DNA from: an uncultured Shimia sp.
GTDB taxonomy: Bacteria > Pseudomonadota > Alphaproteobacteria > Rhodobacterales > Rhodobacteraceae
DNA length: 64,000 bases
Reading direction: 5' to 3'
Assembly: GCF_947498095.1 (NCBI RefSeq)
Contig: NZ_CANMJE010000002.1
Span: 310,001-374,000 of the forward strand
Every line of letters starts with the position of its first letter. The first letter of the stretch is position 1. Below, piece by piece: positions 43,131 through 52,268 of this stretch. The notes under the pieces were generated by a model. That model made no database searches, was not told where the DNA came from, and saw nothing but the letters and a program-made list of their open reading frames with translations. A program made the position numbers and the translations under genes.

Positions 43131-44359
43131 CGCGTAAAGTACTTTTGGTGGATGACGACCTTGCGGTGCGCGAGGCGCTGGGCCAGACGCTGGAATTGGC
43201 TGATCTGGATGCCGTCACTGCGGGGAGTTTCATTGAGGCCAAAGATCACATTGCGCGAGATTTTGATGGGGTGATCGTGTCGGACATTCGCATGCCGGGG
43301 CGCGATGGATTTCATCTCCTGAGCTATACGCACGATGTGGACAGCGAATTGCCGGTTATCCTGTTGACCGGAGAGGGGGACATCCCCATGGCGGTTGCGG
43401 CGATGGGCAAGGGGGCGTTCGACTTTCTTGAAAAACCCTGCGCCCCCAAGGATCTCGTGCGTGTCATCAACCGGGCGCTGCAAACTCGTGCGCTGGTGTT
43501 GGAAAATCGCCGCCTTAAGGCACAACTGGAAACTGGCGATCCGGCAGCACGGATGCTGTTTGGCACTTCTGATCTGGCCGAGGCGCTTCGGATGCGTGTG
43601 CGCAATGTTGCCCGCACGACCGCCGAAGTTCTGGTCACTGGCGCACCGGGGACAGGCATTTCCAAGGTGGCCGAGGTCGTGCACCTCTGTTCCCCCCTCA
43701 GCAAGGGACCGTTCGGTAAGTATTCTGCCGCAGGCATGGATCCGGCGCGATTTGATCGTGCGACCGAAGACGCCAAGAGCGGCAGCTTGTTCATAGACGA
43801 GATCACGGCGATGCCGATGGAAACGCAGTTTGCCCTGATGACCATGATGGAGCAGGGCAATCACCCCCGCCTGATCTTTGGCAGCACAGCGGATCTGGGG
43901 CGCGCAGTCGAACAGGGGTTACTGCATGCAGACCTGTTCTATCGCCTCGACGCGATGCAGGTCCGTATTCCGGCTCTGTCCGAGCGCCCCGAGGATATCC
44001 CCGTGCTTTTTCGACACTACGTGGCCCAGGCTGCTGAGCAAGCGGGGCTCAGCCCACCTGAGATCATGCCCGATATGCTGGCAGAGTTGATGGCGAGGGA
44101 TTGGCCCGGCAATGCCCGTGCGCTGATGAGCGTCGCCATGCGGTTTACACTTGGCCTGCAGGATGGTGACGAAGAAGCCGGGGCTGGCAATCTGGGTTTG
44201 GTCGAACAAATGGCGCAGGTGGAACGCTCTCTTTTGACGGAAGCCTTGCGCCGGGCAAGGGGGCGGGCTTCAGCCGCCGCCACAGCCCTGAAACTGCCGA
44301 GAAAGACCTTTTACGACAAGCTCAGCAAACATGGGTTGCGCGCCGAGGACTTTCGTTAG
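43127..44359 (+). CDS. dctD: DctD response regulator lacking the GAFTGA motif
   Basis: A 410-residue NtrC-family protein. The receiver domain has the acceptor Asp53 (VSDIRMPG) and the usual Asp-Asp pair near residue 9. The AAA+ part is reduced: Walker A reads GAPGTGISK (extra residue, GK[ST] pattern lost), the GAFTGA loop that contacts sigma-54 is absent (residues 190-205 read PFGKYSAAGMDPARF), and Walker B reads SGSLFIDEI. The Fis-type helix-turn-helix (residues ~370-410: RARGRASAAATALKLPRKTFYDKLSKHG) is intact. It likely acts without sigma-54. Gene symbol by position. Confidence 0.88.
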   Translation: MTRKVLLVDDDLAVREALGQTLELADLDAVTAGSFIEAKDHIARDFDGVIVSDIRMPGRDGFHLLSYTHDVDSELPVILLTGEGDIPMAVAAMGKGAFDFLEKPCAPKDLVRVINRALQTRALVLENRRLKAQLETGDPAARMLFGTSDLAEALRMRVRNVARTTAEVLVTGAPGTGISKVAEVVHLCSPLSKGPFGKYSAAGMDPARFDRATEDAKSGSLFIDEITAMPMETQFALMTMMEQGNHPRLIFGSTADLGRAVEQGLLHADLFYRLDAMQVRIPALSERPEDIPVLFRHYVAQAAEQAGLSPPEIMPDMLAELMARDWPGNARALMSVAMRFTLGLQDGDEEAGAGNLGLVEQMAQVERSLLTEALRRARGRASAAATALKLPRKTFYDKLSKHGLRAEDFR

Positions 44360-44373
44360 GGAGTGTGTGCGGG

Positions 44374-44391
44374 TGTGCGAAAATCCGCACA
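44374..44391. promoter_or_regulatory. DctD-type operator site 1
   Basis: TGTGCG (44374-44379) and CGCACA (44386-44391) form a perfect inverted repeat with 6 bases between. It lies 15 bases past the dctD stop codon and 230 before the dctP ATG. It resembles the tandem DctD sites of rhizobial dctA promoters. Confidence 0.6.
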
Positions 44392-44407
44392 GTTGCCTGT
44401 CGGTCCC

Positions 44408-44423
44408 GTGCGGGAAATCGCAC
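44408..44423. promoter_or_regulatory. DctD-type operator site 2
   Basis: GTGCG (44408-44412) and CGCAC (44419-44423) form a perfect inverted repeat with 6 bases between. Its centre is 33 bases from that of site 1, about three helical turns, so both sites face one side of the helix. Confidence 0.6.
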
Positions 44424-44482
44424 AGAATTGCAAAGTCTGAATGTGTGGGGCAAAGGTTTCTTTCTTCAGTGCTTTGAAAATA

Positions 44483-44497
44483 GGCGAAAAATTCGCC
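44483..44497. promoter_or_regulatory. Short palindrome in dctP leader
   Basis: GGCGAA (44483-44488), AAA and TTCGCC (44492-44497) form a perfect 6 bp inverted repeat, between the two DctD-type sites and the dctP ATG. Role unknown; it may be a promoter-proximal operator. Confidence 0.35.
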
Positions 44498-44618
44498 CAT
44501 CAGCCAAAAAACAAACAAAGTGTTGAGCGGTTTTCTGCTTGGCTTCACAGTTTCGTTAACGCCCCGTGGAGCGAGGGGTGTGACTGACATTGCTACGAAA
44601 CACTGGGGAGGAGACCCT

Positions 44619-45623
44619 ATGAAATATCTAACAACTGCTGCCACCGCACTGGCCCTGACCGTAACCGCAGGCACCGCCGCGTTTGCTGGTTGTGACGACG
44701 GCGAGATCGTCGTCAAGTTCAGCCACGTGACCAACACCGACAAGCACCCCAAAGGCATCGCCGCCTCGCTGCTGGAGCAGCGCATCAACGACGAGATGAA
44801 CGGCACCATGTGCATGGAAGTGTTCCCGAACTCGACCCTTTACAATGACAACAAGGTTCTCGAAGCCATGTTGCAGGGCGACGTTCAGCTGGCAGCACCT
44901 TCGCTGTCGAAGTTTGAAAAGTTCACCAAGCAATTCCGCATCTTCGATCTGCCCTTCATGTTCAAAGACGTGAACGCGGTTGACGCATTCCAGGCGTCGG
45001 ACGCTGGCCAAGGTCTCTTGGACTCGATGCAGCGCCGCGGCCTGCAGGGTCTTGCATACTGGCACAACGGCATGAAGCAGATGTCAGCCAACGTACCGCT
45101 GGTTTCTCCTTCGGACGCCAATGGCCTGAAATTCCGCGTTCAATCGTCGGATGTTCTGGTTGCCCAAATGGAAGCCATCGGCGGTTCGCCCCAGAAAATG
45201 GCCTTCTCGGAAGTGTATGGCGCGCTGCAACAGGGCGTTGTGGACGGTCAGGAAAACACCTGGTCGAACATCTACGGCAAGAAGTTCTTTGAAGTTCAAG
45301 ACGGTGTCACTGAGACCAACCACGGCATCATCGACTATCTGGTTGTGACTAACGTTGACTGGCTGGACAGCCTGGACGCAGATGTACGTGACCAGTTCCT
45401 GACGATCCTGGGCGAAGTCACCACCACTCGCAACGCCGAGTCGACTGCTGTGAACAACGCCGCGAAAGAGTCGATCGTGGCTGCAGGCGGTACCATCCGT
45501 CAGCTGACCGCAGAACAGCGCCAAGAGTGGGTCGACACAATGCGCCCTGTCTGGGACAAGTTCTCGGATGACGTAGGCCAGGAAAACATCGACGCCGCAC
45601 AGGCGATCAACGCGGCCATGTAA
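44619..45623 (+). CDS. dctP: TRAP transporter solute-binding protein
   Basis: A 334-residue periplasmic binding protein with a signal peptide (residues 1-22, GTAAFAG). DctP-family features are IVVKFSHVTNTDKHPKG (residue 30), the Arg in GLKFRVQSSDVL (residue 170) that binds the carboxylate, and QQGVVDGQENTWSNIY. It delivers C4-dicarboxylates to DctQM. ATG 44619 has GGGAGGAG before it. A terminator separates it from dctQ. Confidence 0.93.
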   Translation: MKYLTTAATALALTVTAGTAAFAGCDDGEIVVKFSHVTNTDKHPKGIAASLLEQRINDEMNGTMCMEVFPNSTLYNDNKVLEAMLQGDVQLAAPSLSKFEKFTKQFRIFDLPFMFKDVNAVDAFQASDAGQGLLDSMQRRGLQGLAYWHNGMKQMSANVPLVSPSDANGLKFRVQSSDVLVAQMEAIGGSPQKMAFSEVYGALQQGVVDGQENTWSNIYGKKFFEVQDGVTETNHGIIDYLVVTNVDWLDSLDADVRDQFLTILGEVTTTRNAESTAVNNAAKESIVAAGGTIRQLTAEQRQEWVDTMRPVWDKFSDDVGQENIDAAQAINAAM

Positions 45624-45659
45624 TCGCGAGGTGCGCCTGCTAAGGGCGCACCCGACTTT

Positions 45660-45687
45660 GGGCGGGCCAACGAGTCCGCCCTTTTTT
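45660..45687 (+). terminator. Terminator/attenuator between dctP and dctQ
   Basis: An 8 bp stem (GGGCGGGC with GTCCGCCC, one G-T pair) followed by T6. It would keep dctP expression above that of dctQM, as suits a binding protein. Confidence 0.82.
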
Positions 45688-45765
45688 GAACGCGCAGTAC
45701 ACAAAATCCGGATCACCTAACCGGACATGGCTGTGCCTTAACCAAAATTTCGGGGACATGGGGAC

Positions 45766-46431
45766 ATGCAACACAAGCATAGTTTCGTGGACCGGATCGA
45801 GGAGACGCTGATTGCGATCCTCCTTGGGCTGATGACGGTGATTACTTTTGCCAACGTCATTGCCCGGTTCGGCTTTAACTCAAATATTCTCTGGGCGCTG
45901 GAACTTACGGTGTTCCTGTTCGGCTGGCTTGTGCTGCTGGGCGCGTCCTATGCGGTCAAGAAACACAGTCATCTTGGTGTCGATGCGATCATCAACATGG
46001 TACCCGCAGGCGTGGCACGCATTATGGGCATCATCGCGGTCGCGGCCTGCCTGTTGTTCTCGGTCTTTATGGTCAAGGGCGCTTATGATTACTGGGCCGT
46101 GTTTGCGGACCTGCCGCCCACCTCGGGCCGTTGGTTCCCAACGGGCTTTGCCGACAAGTTCCGCAGCCAAAGTTTCTACGAGGTTCAGGACGTGCCGATG
46201 ATCGGCATCTTCCGCTTCCTTGAAGACCTGATCAATTACGGCGACGAATACGAAAAGCTGCCCAAAGTGGTGCCATATCTCGTGTTGCCGGTATCGATGC
46301 TGTTGTTGCTCTATCGCTTTGCACAGGCCTCGATGCAGATCTGGCGCGGTGAAACCGACCGTCTGGTCGCCAGCCACGAAGTCGAAGACGAGATTGAAGA
46401 AGTACGAGCTCAGCAAGGGGAGCATGACTGA
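45766..46431 (+). CDS. dctQ: TRAP transporter small permease DctQ
   Basis: A 221-residue DctQ with four hydrophobic helices (about residues 12-33, 49-67, 86-105 and 161-182) and the Trp-Ala-Leu-Glu-Leu-Thr core in helix 2. The loop between helices 3 and 4 is longer than usual. It forms a pair with DctM whose gene overlaps the stop codon by 1 base. Confidence 0.9.
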   Translation: MQHKHSFVDRIEETLIAILLGLMTVITFANVIARFGFNSNILWALELTVFLFGWLVLLGASYAVKKHSHLGVDAIINMVPAGVARIMGIIAVAACLLFSVFMVKGAYDYWAVFADLPPTSGRWFPTGFADKFRSQSFYEVQDVPMIGIFRFLEDLINYGDEYEKLPKVVPYLVLPVSMLLLLYRFAQASMQIWRGETDRLVASHEVEDEIEEVRAQQGEHD

Positions 46432-47804
46432 TGGAAGTCGTTCTACTATTCGCGATGGTCATCGGCCTGTTGCTGATCGGTGTACCTATCGCTGTTTCAT
46501 TGGGTCTGTCATCGATCCTGTTCCTGTTGTTCTTCTCGGACGCTACGCTGGCCTCTGTCGCGGGTACATTGTTCGAAGCTTTTGAGGGACACTTCACACT
46601 TCTGGCGATCCCGTTCTTTATCCTCGCATCGTCGTTCATGACGACCGGTGGCGTGGCGCAGCGGATCATCCGCTTTTCCATCGCCTGCGTAGGGCACCTG
46701 CCGGGTGGTCTAGCGATTGCGGGCGTGTTCGCATGTATGATGTTTGCGGCTCTTTCGGGTTCTTCGCCTGCAACGGTGGTGGCCATCGGCTCTATCGTGA
46801 TCGCGGGCATGCGTCAGGTGGGCTATACCAAGGAATTCGCCGCCGGTGTGATCTGTAACGCAGGCACGCTGGGCATCCTGATCCCGCCTTCGATCGTGAT
46901 GGTGGTTTACGCTGCCGCAGTAGAAGTCTCGGTTGGCCGGATGTTCCTCGCAGGCGTTATTCCGGGCCTTATGGCTGGCATCATGCTGATGGTCACGATC
47001 TACGTCATGGCCAAGGTCAAGAACCTGCCCAAAGGTGAATGGCGCGGTTGGGGTGAGATCTTTGAATCCGGCGCAGAAGCTGGTTGGGGTCTGTTCCTGA
47101 TCGTCATCATCCTGGGTGGGATTTATGGCGGGATTTTCACGCCGACTGAAGCCGCTGCTGTAGCCGCTGTCTATTCGTTCCTGATCGCGTCTTTCATCTA
47201 TAAAGACATGGGACCTCTGGCGGACCGGGGCAATGGTAAGGGCAAGCTTTTGCGCAAGCCGCATGCTCTGATTACCGCTCTGGTTCACGAAGACACCAAA
47301 CACACGTTGTTTGAGGCTGGCAAACTGACAGTGACGCTGTTGTTCGTGATCGCCAACGCGCTGATCCTGAAGCATGTTCTGACCGAACAACAAGTGCCTC
47401 AGCACATCGCTGGTGCGATGCTGAGCGCGGGCTTTGGACCAGTCATGTTCCTGATCGTGGTGAACGTGATCCTGCTGATCGGTGGACAGTTCATGGAGCC
47501 ATCGGGCCTCTTGGTGATTGTTGCACCACTGGTGTTCCCCATTGCCATCCAGCTGGGCATCGACCCGATCCACCTTGGCATCATCATGGTGGTCAACATG
47601 GAGATCGGGATGATTACGCCACCTGTGGGTCTGAACCTCTTCGTGACGTCAGGGGTCGCAGGCATGCCGATGATGAGTGTCGTACGCGCTGCCTTGCCAT
47701 TCCTGGCCGTGCTGTTCGTCTTCCTGATCATGGTGACTTACATTCCGGTGATCTCGACCTTCCTGCCCAACACCTTCATGGGGCCGGAGATCATAACCCA
47801 CTAG
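46431..47804 (+). CDS. dctM: TRAP transporter large permease DctM
   Basis: A 457-residue DctM with 12 predicted membrane segments. Two related halves are visible, with the conserved GSSPATVVAIGSI and IPPSIVMVVYA segments in the first and GGQFMEPSGLLVIVAPL and MITPPVGLNLFV in the second. It is the sodium-coupled transport subunit for C4-dicarboxylates. Its ATG overlaps the dctQ stop. A strong terminator follows. Confidence 0.93.
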   Translation: MEVVLLFAMVIGLLLIGVPIAVSLGLSSILFLLFFSDATLASVAGTLFEAFEGHFTLLAIPFFILASSFMTTGGVAQRIIRFSIACVGHLPGGLAIAGVFACMMFAALSGSSPATVVAIGSIVIAGMRQVGYTKEFAAGVICNAGTLGILIPPSIVMVVYAAAVEVSVGRMFLAGVIPGLMAGIMLMVTIYVMAKVKNLPKGEWRGWGEIFESGAEAGWGLFLIVIILGGIYGGIFTPTEAAAVAAVYSFLIASFIYKDMGPLADRGNGKGKLLRKPHALITALVHEDTKHTLFEAGKLTVTLLFVIANALILKHVLTEQQVPQHIAGAMLSAGFGPVMFLIVVNVILLIGGQFMEPSGLLVIVAPLVFPIAIQLGIDPIHLGIIMVVNMEIGMITPPVGLNLFVTSGVAGMPMMSVVRAALPFLAVLFVFLIMVTYIPVISTFLPNTFMGPEIITH

Positions 47805-47824
47805 GGAAAAACAAAGTATTGAAG

Positions 47825-47853
47825 CGGTCCCGGTATGTTCCGGGGCCGTTTTT
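47825..47853 (+). terminator. Terminator after dctM
   Basis: A 9 bp stem (CGGTCCCGG with CCGGGGCCG, one G-T pair) with a 6 nt loop followed by T5, 21 bases after the dctM stop. Confidence 0.85.
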
Positions 47854-47943
47854 GTTTTTGGGCTCTGCAATCTGATATTTATCAAAGTCTGGGGCCGGGC
47901 AGGGTGCTAACAAGCAGAGACGCGAAACTTAGGGGAGGTTTTC

Positions 47944-48378
47944 ATGACCCTCAGCAAACGCCAATTTCTGATGATGGGGGCAGCGGCCTGTGTGCCAGGT
48001 CATGTGCTGGCTTTCTCAGGGTCTGAACGGTCCCAAAGCCCTCTGCCGGGCATCGACGTAATCCTGACCAAAGAAGCGCCGGCAGGTGGGGAATTGATTG
48101 AGCCTATCCACATCGACGGAGAACATGGCAAGGCGCTGGTCAAGATGGGGCCGAAACAGGCGTCTACCTTGCTGGCCAATATCCTCGCGCCAAAACTGCA
48201 AGACCTTTCGGGCATTTCCGGCAAGACCTGGCATTGGGTGTTGTCGAGCCATCTGAGTGATGAGGTCGTTATGGCCGTGCTAAAGGGTGGGGCCACTGAA
48301 CTCCGCGGCATGCAATTTGCCGATGACAATGGTGCCACGACATGGGGGCTCAAAATCGCGGCGTCGGGGGCTGAGTAA
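47944..48378 (+). CDS. Secreted protein of unknown function with Tat-like signal
   Basis: A 144-residue protein starting with MTLSKRQFLMMGAAACVP, which resembles a Tat signal with KR instead of RR and a hydrophobic stretch. The mature part (about residue 25 on) has no known motif. A good ribosome site GGGGAGG precedes the ATG. It lies after dctM behind a terminator, so it has its own transcript or shares one with the next gene. Confidence 0.55.
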   Translation: MTLSKRQFLMMGAAACVPGHVLAFSGSERSQSPLPGIDVILTKEAPAGGELIEPIHIDGEHGKALVKMGPKQASTLLANILAPKLQDLSGISGKTWHWVLSSHLSDEVVMAVLKGGATELRGMQFADDNGATTWGLKIAASGAE

Positions 48379-48456
48379 GACGTTTGAAATCGTCTTTGAA
48401 ACGCCTTCCAATGTGCTTGGCTGGTCTTCTGCGGTACGGGACCATGAAGAGGCAAC

Positions 48457-48813
48457 ATGTCTGATGTACTCTACTACGCTTTGGTCGGCGCTTTTCTGGC
48501 GCATGAATTGGATGCGGTGCGGCGTCACGAATGGCGGATATTGCCGTTAACCAGCTTTCTGCCGGACCCTGTGGGCGCACAGGTGTTCATCTGGGCCCAT
48601 GTGCCGTTGATCACGCTGATCCTCTGGGGCGGCGATGGTAGCTCGGTCAACTCTGTACGTCTTGGACTCGCCGGCTTTTCAATACTTCACGTCGGCTTGC
48701 ATGTTCTGTTCCGGCGCCACCCGGACAATGAGTTCAACACCGTCGCGTCATGGGGGCTGATCTTGCTAACCGGAGGGCTGGGATGTGCCTATCTGGTGGC
48801 TGCGCTGGGTTAG
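48457..48813 (+). CDS. Small membrane protein (DUF6713-like)
   Basis: A 118-residue protein with four hydrophobic segments and an early His-Glu-Leu-Asp-Ala-Val-Arg-Arg-His-Glu-Trp segment typical of a small family of membrane proteins in marine alphaproteobacteria. No catalytic motif is seen. It lies 78 bases after the previous gene on the plus strand. Function unknown. Confidence 0.6.
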   Translation: MSDVLYYALVGAFLAHELDAVRRHEWRILPLTSFLPDPVGAQVFIWAHVPLITLILWGGDGSSVNSVRLGLAGFSILHVGLHVLFRRHPDNEFNTVASWGLILLTGGLGCAYLVAALG

Positions 48814-48852
48814 CTGCATTGCCCTGTGAGAGGTCTCTTTGCAATGCAAATC

Positions 48853-49599
48853 CTAGGCGACATCCAATGCCTTAACGATCGCCCCGAAATCCGTCGCTTT
48901 CAGGCTCGCGCCGCCCACCAGAGCGCCATCGACATTGGAAACCGCAAAGATATCTTCGGCGTTGTCGGGTTTCACTGAGCCGCCATAGAGCAGGCGAATG
49001 GCGTCGCCGATCTCATTCCCGAAGCGCCCAATCAGAGCGCCGCGCAGAAAATTGTGGACCTCTTCGATTTGCTCCATCGACGGGATCAGCCCAGTGCCGA
49101 TGGCCCAAATGGGTTCATAGGCGATGACAGTATTGTCGGCTGTCGCGCCGTCGGGCAGGGAGCCCGCCAACTGTGTGCCGATCACATCAATGGTGTCTCC
49201 CGCTTCGCGCTGTACGAGGCTTTCGCCAAGGCAGACCACGGCGACCAACCCGGCGTCCCACGCGGCAGCCGTTTTGGCAGCGATGTCGGCATTGCTCTCA
49301 CCGTGATCCGTGCGGCGTTCGGAATGGCCGGTGATCACATGTGTGGCACCCGCATCCGCGATCATGGCGGCCGCAGTGTCGCCAGTGTGGGCGCCAGAGG
49401 TGTTGGCGTGGCAATCCTGTCCACCAATGGCCAGCGCTGAGCCATTGGTGGCGTCAGCGGCCCGCGAGATCAGCGTCGCGGGGGGGCAAATCAACAAGTC
49501 GGTCTGTGTGGTCTCTGTTGCGGCGATGGCGCGCAGCTCCTCCAACGCGCCAGAAATACCGTTCATCTTCCAATTGCCTGCTGCCAGTTTGCGTCGCAT
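48853..49599 (-). CDS. tpiA: Triose-phosphate isomerase
   Basis: A 248-residue TIM-barrel enzyme that interconverts DHAP and glyceraldehyde 3-phosphate. Catalytic residues are Lys in AAGNWKMNG (residue 12), His in GHSERR (residue 93) and Glu in [11 protein letters not shown] (residue 165). The phosphate loop GGSVKPDNA is present. It is convergent with the small membrane gene. Confidence 0.95.
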   Translation of the reverse strand: MRRKLAAGNWKMNGISGALEELRAIAATETTQTDLLICPPATLISRAADATNGSALAIGGQDCHANTSGAHTGDTAAAMIADAGATHVITGHSERRTDHGESNADIAAKTAAAWDAGLVAVVCLGESLVQREAGDTIDVIGTQLAGSLPDGATADNTVIAYEPIWAIGTGLIPSMEQIEEVHNFLRGALIGRFGNEIGDAIRLLYGGSVKPDNAEDIFAVSNVDGALVGGASLKATDFGAIVKALDVA

Positions 49600-49724
49600 G
49601 TCATGTCCCTGAAACCATTTGTTGCCCCGTTTTCTGCGCTCAGGGCATGGGCGTCAAGCCTGCCTTGCGTCGCATGGCAGGTCCTGCCGGCGCACAGCAA
49701 CCAACGACACTTAGCAAATAGAGT

Positions 49725-50120
49725 TTAGCTGAGGTTCGGAACGCCATAATCGCGATTGGCGGCGAGTGTTTCAATATCGTCGAACTTGATCGACTCACCA
49801 CACCCACAAGCTTCGGATACGTTGGGATTGTTGAACTTGAAACCGGATTCCAGCAGCGACACCTCATAGTCAATCTCGGTGCCAAACAGGAACATCTGCG
49901 CCATCGGGGCAATCATCACCACGGCGCCGTCCTGCTCGACCACCTCATCATGAGGGTCGGTCTCGGTCACATAGTCCATCGTGTATTCCATACCCGCACA
50001 GCCGCCTTTTTTGACGCCGATACGCAGGCCGGAATGGCCGTCTTTCTCCATCAGGCGGGCAATTTGTGCCGCCGCCTTTGGGGTCATGGTCACGGCCTGT
50101 TTGCCGGGAATGCCGAACAT
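49725..50120 (-). CDS. A-type iron-sulfur carrier protein (SufA/ErpA)
   Basis: A 131-residue A-type carrier with the three cysteine ligands in GGCAGMEY and ACGCGES. It hands Fe-S clusters to apo-enzymes. ATG 50120 follows GAGGA by 8 bases; a longer frame to 50150 is not needed. It is larger than IscA because of an N-terminal stretch. It lies between tpiA and a phosphodiesterase gene. Confidence 0.87.
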   Translation of the reverse strand: MFGIPGKQAVTMTPKAAAQIARLMEKDGHSGLRIGVKKGGCAGMEYTMDYVTETDPHDEVVEQDGAVVMIAPMAQMFLFGTEIDYEVSLLESGFKFNNPNVSEACGCGESIKFDDIETLAANRDYGVPNLS

Positions 50121-50226
50121 GTGGGGTTCCTCGCGGGTTTCGAGTGACAAAATAGGTCAGGATTGTCCCCGCATCAAGATGGCCCCGCCGGATTTCTCTG
50201 CCGGAGCCGGTCACGTTTCGTTGCGA

Positions 50227-51435
50227 TTACGACGCGTCGGGCATCATGCAGTTGGCGTAGTAGGTCACGGTAGCAGGCCAATCCGAGAAGATGCCTTCGA
50301 TACCGACGTCCTGCGCCAGAACGTGTAGCAGCTCAAAATACATGGCATCGCTGCCCGTCACGTCCTTAACGGTCTGGAAGTACCAGCCGCCGCCGTTTTC
50401 CAGCGGGCCAGAGCGTTCCAGTGTCCAGGTGATGAGTTTCAACCCAGCGTTTTTGGCCTCTTTGGTATAGGCCGAAGGAACGATTTCGCCGTTCTCAACG
50501 GTGACCAGCATCCACATCGGGGGGGCGATGTAGTTGACGCCCTTGGCATGCAGTTCGACAAAGTCATGCGGGAAGGTTTCAGGGTCGTTCGAGTCGAAGC
50601 CGTCGATGTTGTAGCTGTCATCAAGGAATACAGCTTGCTGGCCAAATTCAGGTTCGTTTTCAATCCAGTAAAGGACGTCGTTGAGGTTGAAAGATTGGGC
50701 CCAGACATCCGATGCCGGGATTCCGGCTGCTTTGTATTCGTCAATTAACTTCTGAGCATAGTCAGCTTGGGTAAATCCATTGAATGGCATCTCGACCGAG
50801 GGCGATTTCAGCTCGGGTGTGAACTTGGCACCAAGATCCCGGAACAGGGCAATCGACTCGGCATGGGTCATCAACGTGCCTTTGGTGGCATATAGATCGG
50901 TGCGCCATCCTGCGGTGCCGTCCATATAGGCTTCCACCGTTGTGGCTGCGGCATCTGCGGCATCCATTTTGCCATTCAGTGTGCGAAACTCGGCCAGTGT
51001 GATGTCCGAGGCGCGGCACTCGGCCGTCGCCTTGGCATCACCGTTCGCAGGTGAAAACCCGGCGGTGCATTTTGCGGCCAGATCTGTGGCAAGAATGTTG
51101 GTGGTGGTGTGAAGATCGTTCTGAGCGTGGCGGCAGACCAGTTCAAGATCCTTGGTAAATGTCACGTCGCACTCGAGAATCGCAGCCCCCATGCGTGTGG
51201 CAGCTCGGTTTGACTCGACGGTATGTTCGGGAAACATCAAGGGCGCGCCTCGGTGGCCGATTGAAAAGGGATGTGGCTTCATTGCCATGTTTTCGCAGGC
51301 CTGAAGGCGCTGTTTCAGCGGTCCGTCCTGCATTTGATTGATCAGATAGTAGGGGCGAGGGCCCAAGTCGACATCAGCTGCCAGTGCAGGCAGCGGAGAA
51401 ATGGCCAGAGCGGCCAGCATTACAGTGCGCAACAT
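50227..51435 (-). CDS. glpQ: Secreted glycerophosphodiester phosphodiesterase
   Basis: A 402-residue GDPD-family protein with a signal peptide (residues 1-19). The TIM-barrel catalytic motifs are [15 protein letters not shown] (HRG, near residue 58) and [20 protein letters not shown] (E-x-D with catalytic His). It releases glycerol 3-phosphate and an alcohol from glycerophosphodiesters, in the periplasm. ATG 51435 follows AGGAG by 8 bases. The symbol is by family. Confidence 0.87.
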   Translation of the reverse strand: MLRTVMLAALAISPLPALAADVDLGPRPYYLINQMQDGPLKQRLQACENMAMKPHPFSIGHRGAPLMFPEHTVESNRAATRMGAAILECDVTFTKDLELVCRHAQNDLHTTTNILATDLAAKCTAGFSPANGDAKATAECRASDITLAEFRTLNGKMDAADAAATTVEAYMDGTAGWRTDLYATKGTLMTHAESIALFRDLGAKFTPELKSPSVEMPFNGFTQADYAQKLIDEYKAAGIPASDVWAQSFNLNDVLYWIENEPEFGQQAVFLDDSYNIDGFDSNDPETFPHDFVELHAKGVNYIAPPMWMLVTVENGEIVPSAYTKEAKNAGLKLITWTLERSGPLENGGGWYFQTVKDVTGSDAMYFELLHVLAQDVGIEGIFSDWPATVTYYANCMMPDAS

Positions 51436-51539
51436 GCGAAACACTCCTGTTGGAAAAGGATCGTGTGTTTGCAGTCGCGCGTGGGCGTAACAGCGCAATG
51501 GCAACGCTGTTAAGAAATGGTGATGTTTGGATGACGGTT

Positions 51540-51902
51540 TTACATAAAGCCCAGCTCGAGGCGGGCTTCGTCGGACATCATCTCCATGCCCCACGGTGGA
51601 GACCAGACCAGTTCAACCTCAACGTTGCGCACGCCGGCAACACCGGCAATCGCCTCTTGGACCCAACCCGGCATTTCGCCGGCAACCGGGCACCCAGGTG
51701 CGGTCAGGGTCATGATGACACTCACGTCATTCTCATCCGAGATCTCAATCGTATAGATCAAACCCAGATCGTAGATGTTAACCGGGATCTCCGGGTCATA
51801 GACGCTGCGGCAGGCCTCAACCGATGCCTCGTGCAACGGGTGGTCTGTGCTCGAGGGCGCAATCAATGGGGTGCCCTCGATGGGGTCGGTTGCCTGGGTC
51901 AT
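51540..51902 (-). CDS. SufT-like MIP18 family protein
   Basis: A 120-residue protein of the MIP18/PaaD/SufT family (DUF59). Typical are [18 protein letters not shown] (residue 33) and the Cys in [12 protein letters not shown] (residue 72). It helps Fe-S cluster maturation. ATG 51902 follows AGGA; an upstream in-frame Met at 51920 is less likely. Confidence 0.85.
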   Translation of the reverse strand: MTQATDPIEGTPLIAPSSTDHPLHEASVEACRSVYDPEIPVNIYDLGLIYTIEISDENDVSVIMTLTAPGCPVAGEMPGWVQEAIAGVAGVRNVEVELVWSPPWGMEMMSDEARLELGFM

Positions 51903-51989
51903 GTCCGGGTCCTGTCTCAATCCTGAGTGAACATATAGGGTTTAGACACGACGAGGTCCAGAGGGTGTGAACGCGCTATTTCGTACCAC

Positions 51990-52268
51990 TCAATTGTCGT
52001 TGATATCGTGGTTGAAGGTTTTCACCTGACCTTTGGGCAATGCAAAAAAGCGTTTCAATAGCAGCCAGGACACCAGCGACAGGGCGGCAAAGATCAACAA
52101 CAGCATTGGAACCGACAACAGCGCAGCGGGGCCAAGCAGCAGCAGGCCGACCAAGGCCGCGCCGATGGCAAACCCCAAAAAGACAAAGCCCGGCACCAAC
52201 ACCTCGAGAATGGCCAGCACCAATGCAGATGCCAGCCAAACCCACCATGTCGTCATCAGCGCAGTCAT
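51990..52268 (-). CDS. NfeD-like membrane protein
   Basis: A 92-residue membrane protein with three hydrophobic segments and an N-terminal Trp-Trp-Val-Trp-Leu start, of the short NfeD type. Such proteins sit beside SPFH proteins. Its start overlaps the stop codon of the SPFH gene by 4 bases. It lacks the C-terminal OB domain of full NfeD proteins. Confidence 0.8.
   Translation of the reverse strand: MTALMTTWWVWLASALVLAILEVLVPGFVFLGFAIGAALVGLLLLGPAALLSVPMLLLIFAALSLVSWLLLKRFFALPKGQVKTFNHDINDN

Noticed and set aside
44424-44618. Sigma-54 promoter (-24/-12) before dctP
   Set aside because: No GG-N10-GC pair in the right context was found by eye in this stretch.
46710-47573. 287-residue minus-strand frame inside dctM
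   Set aside because: His/Asp/Arg-rich shadow of the DctM coding strand, with no family match.
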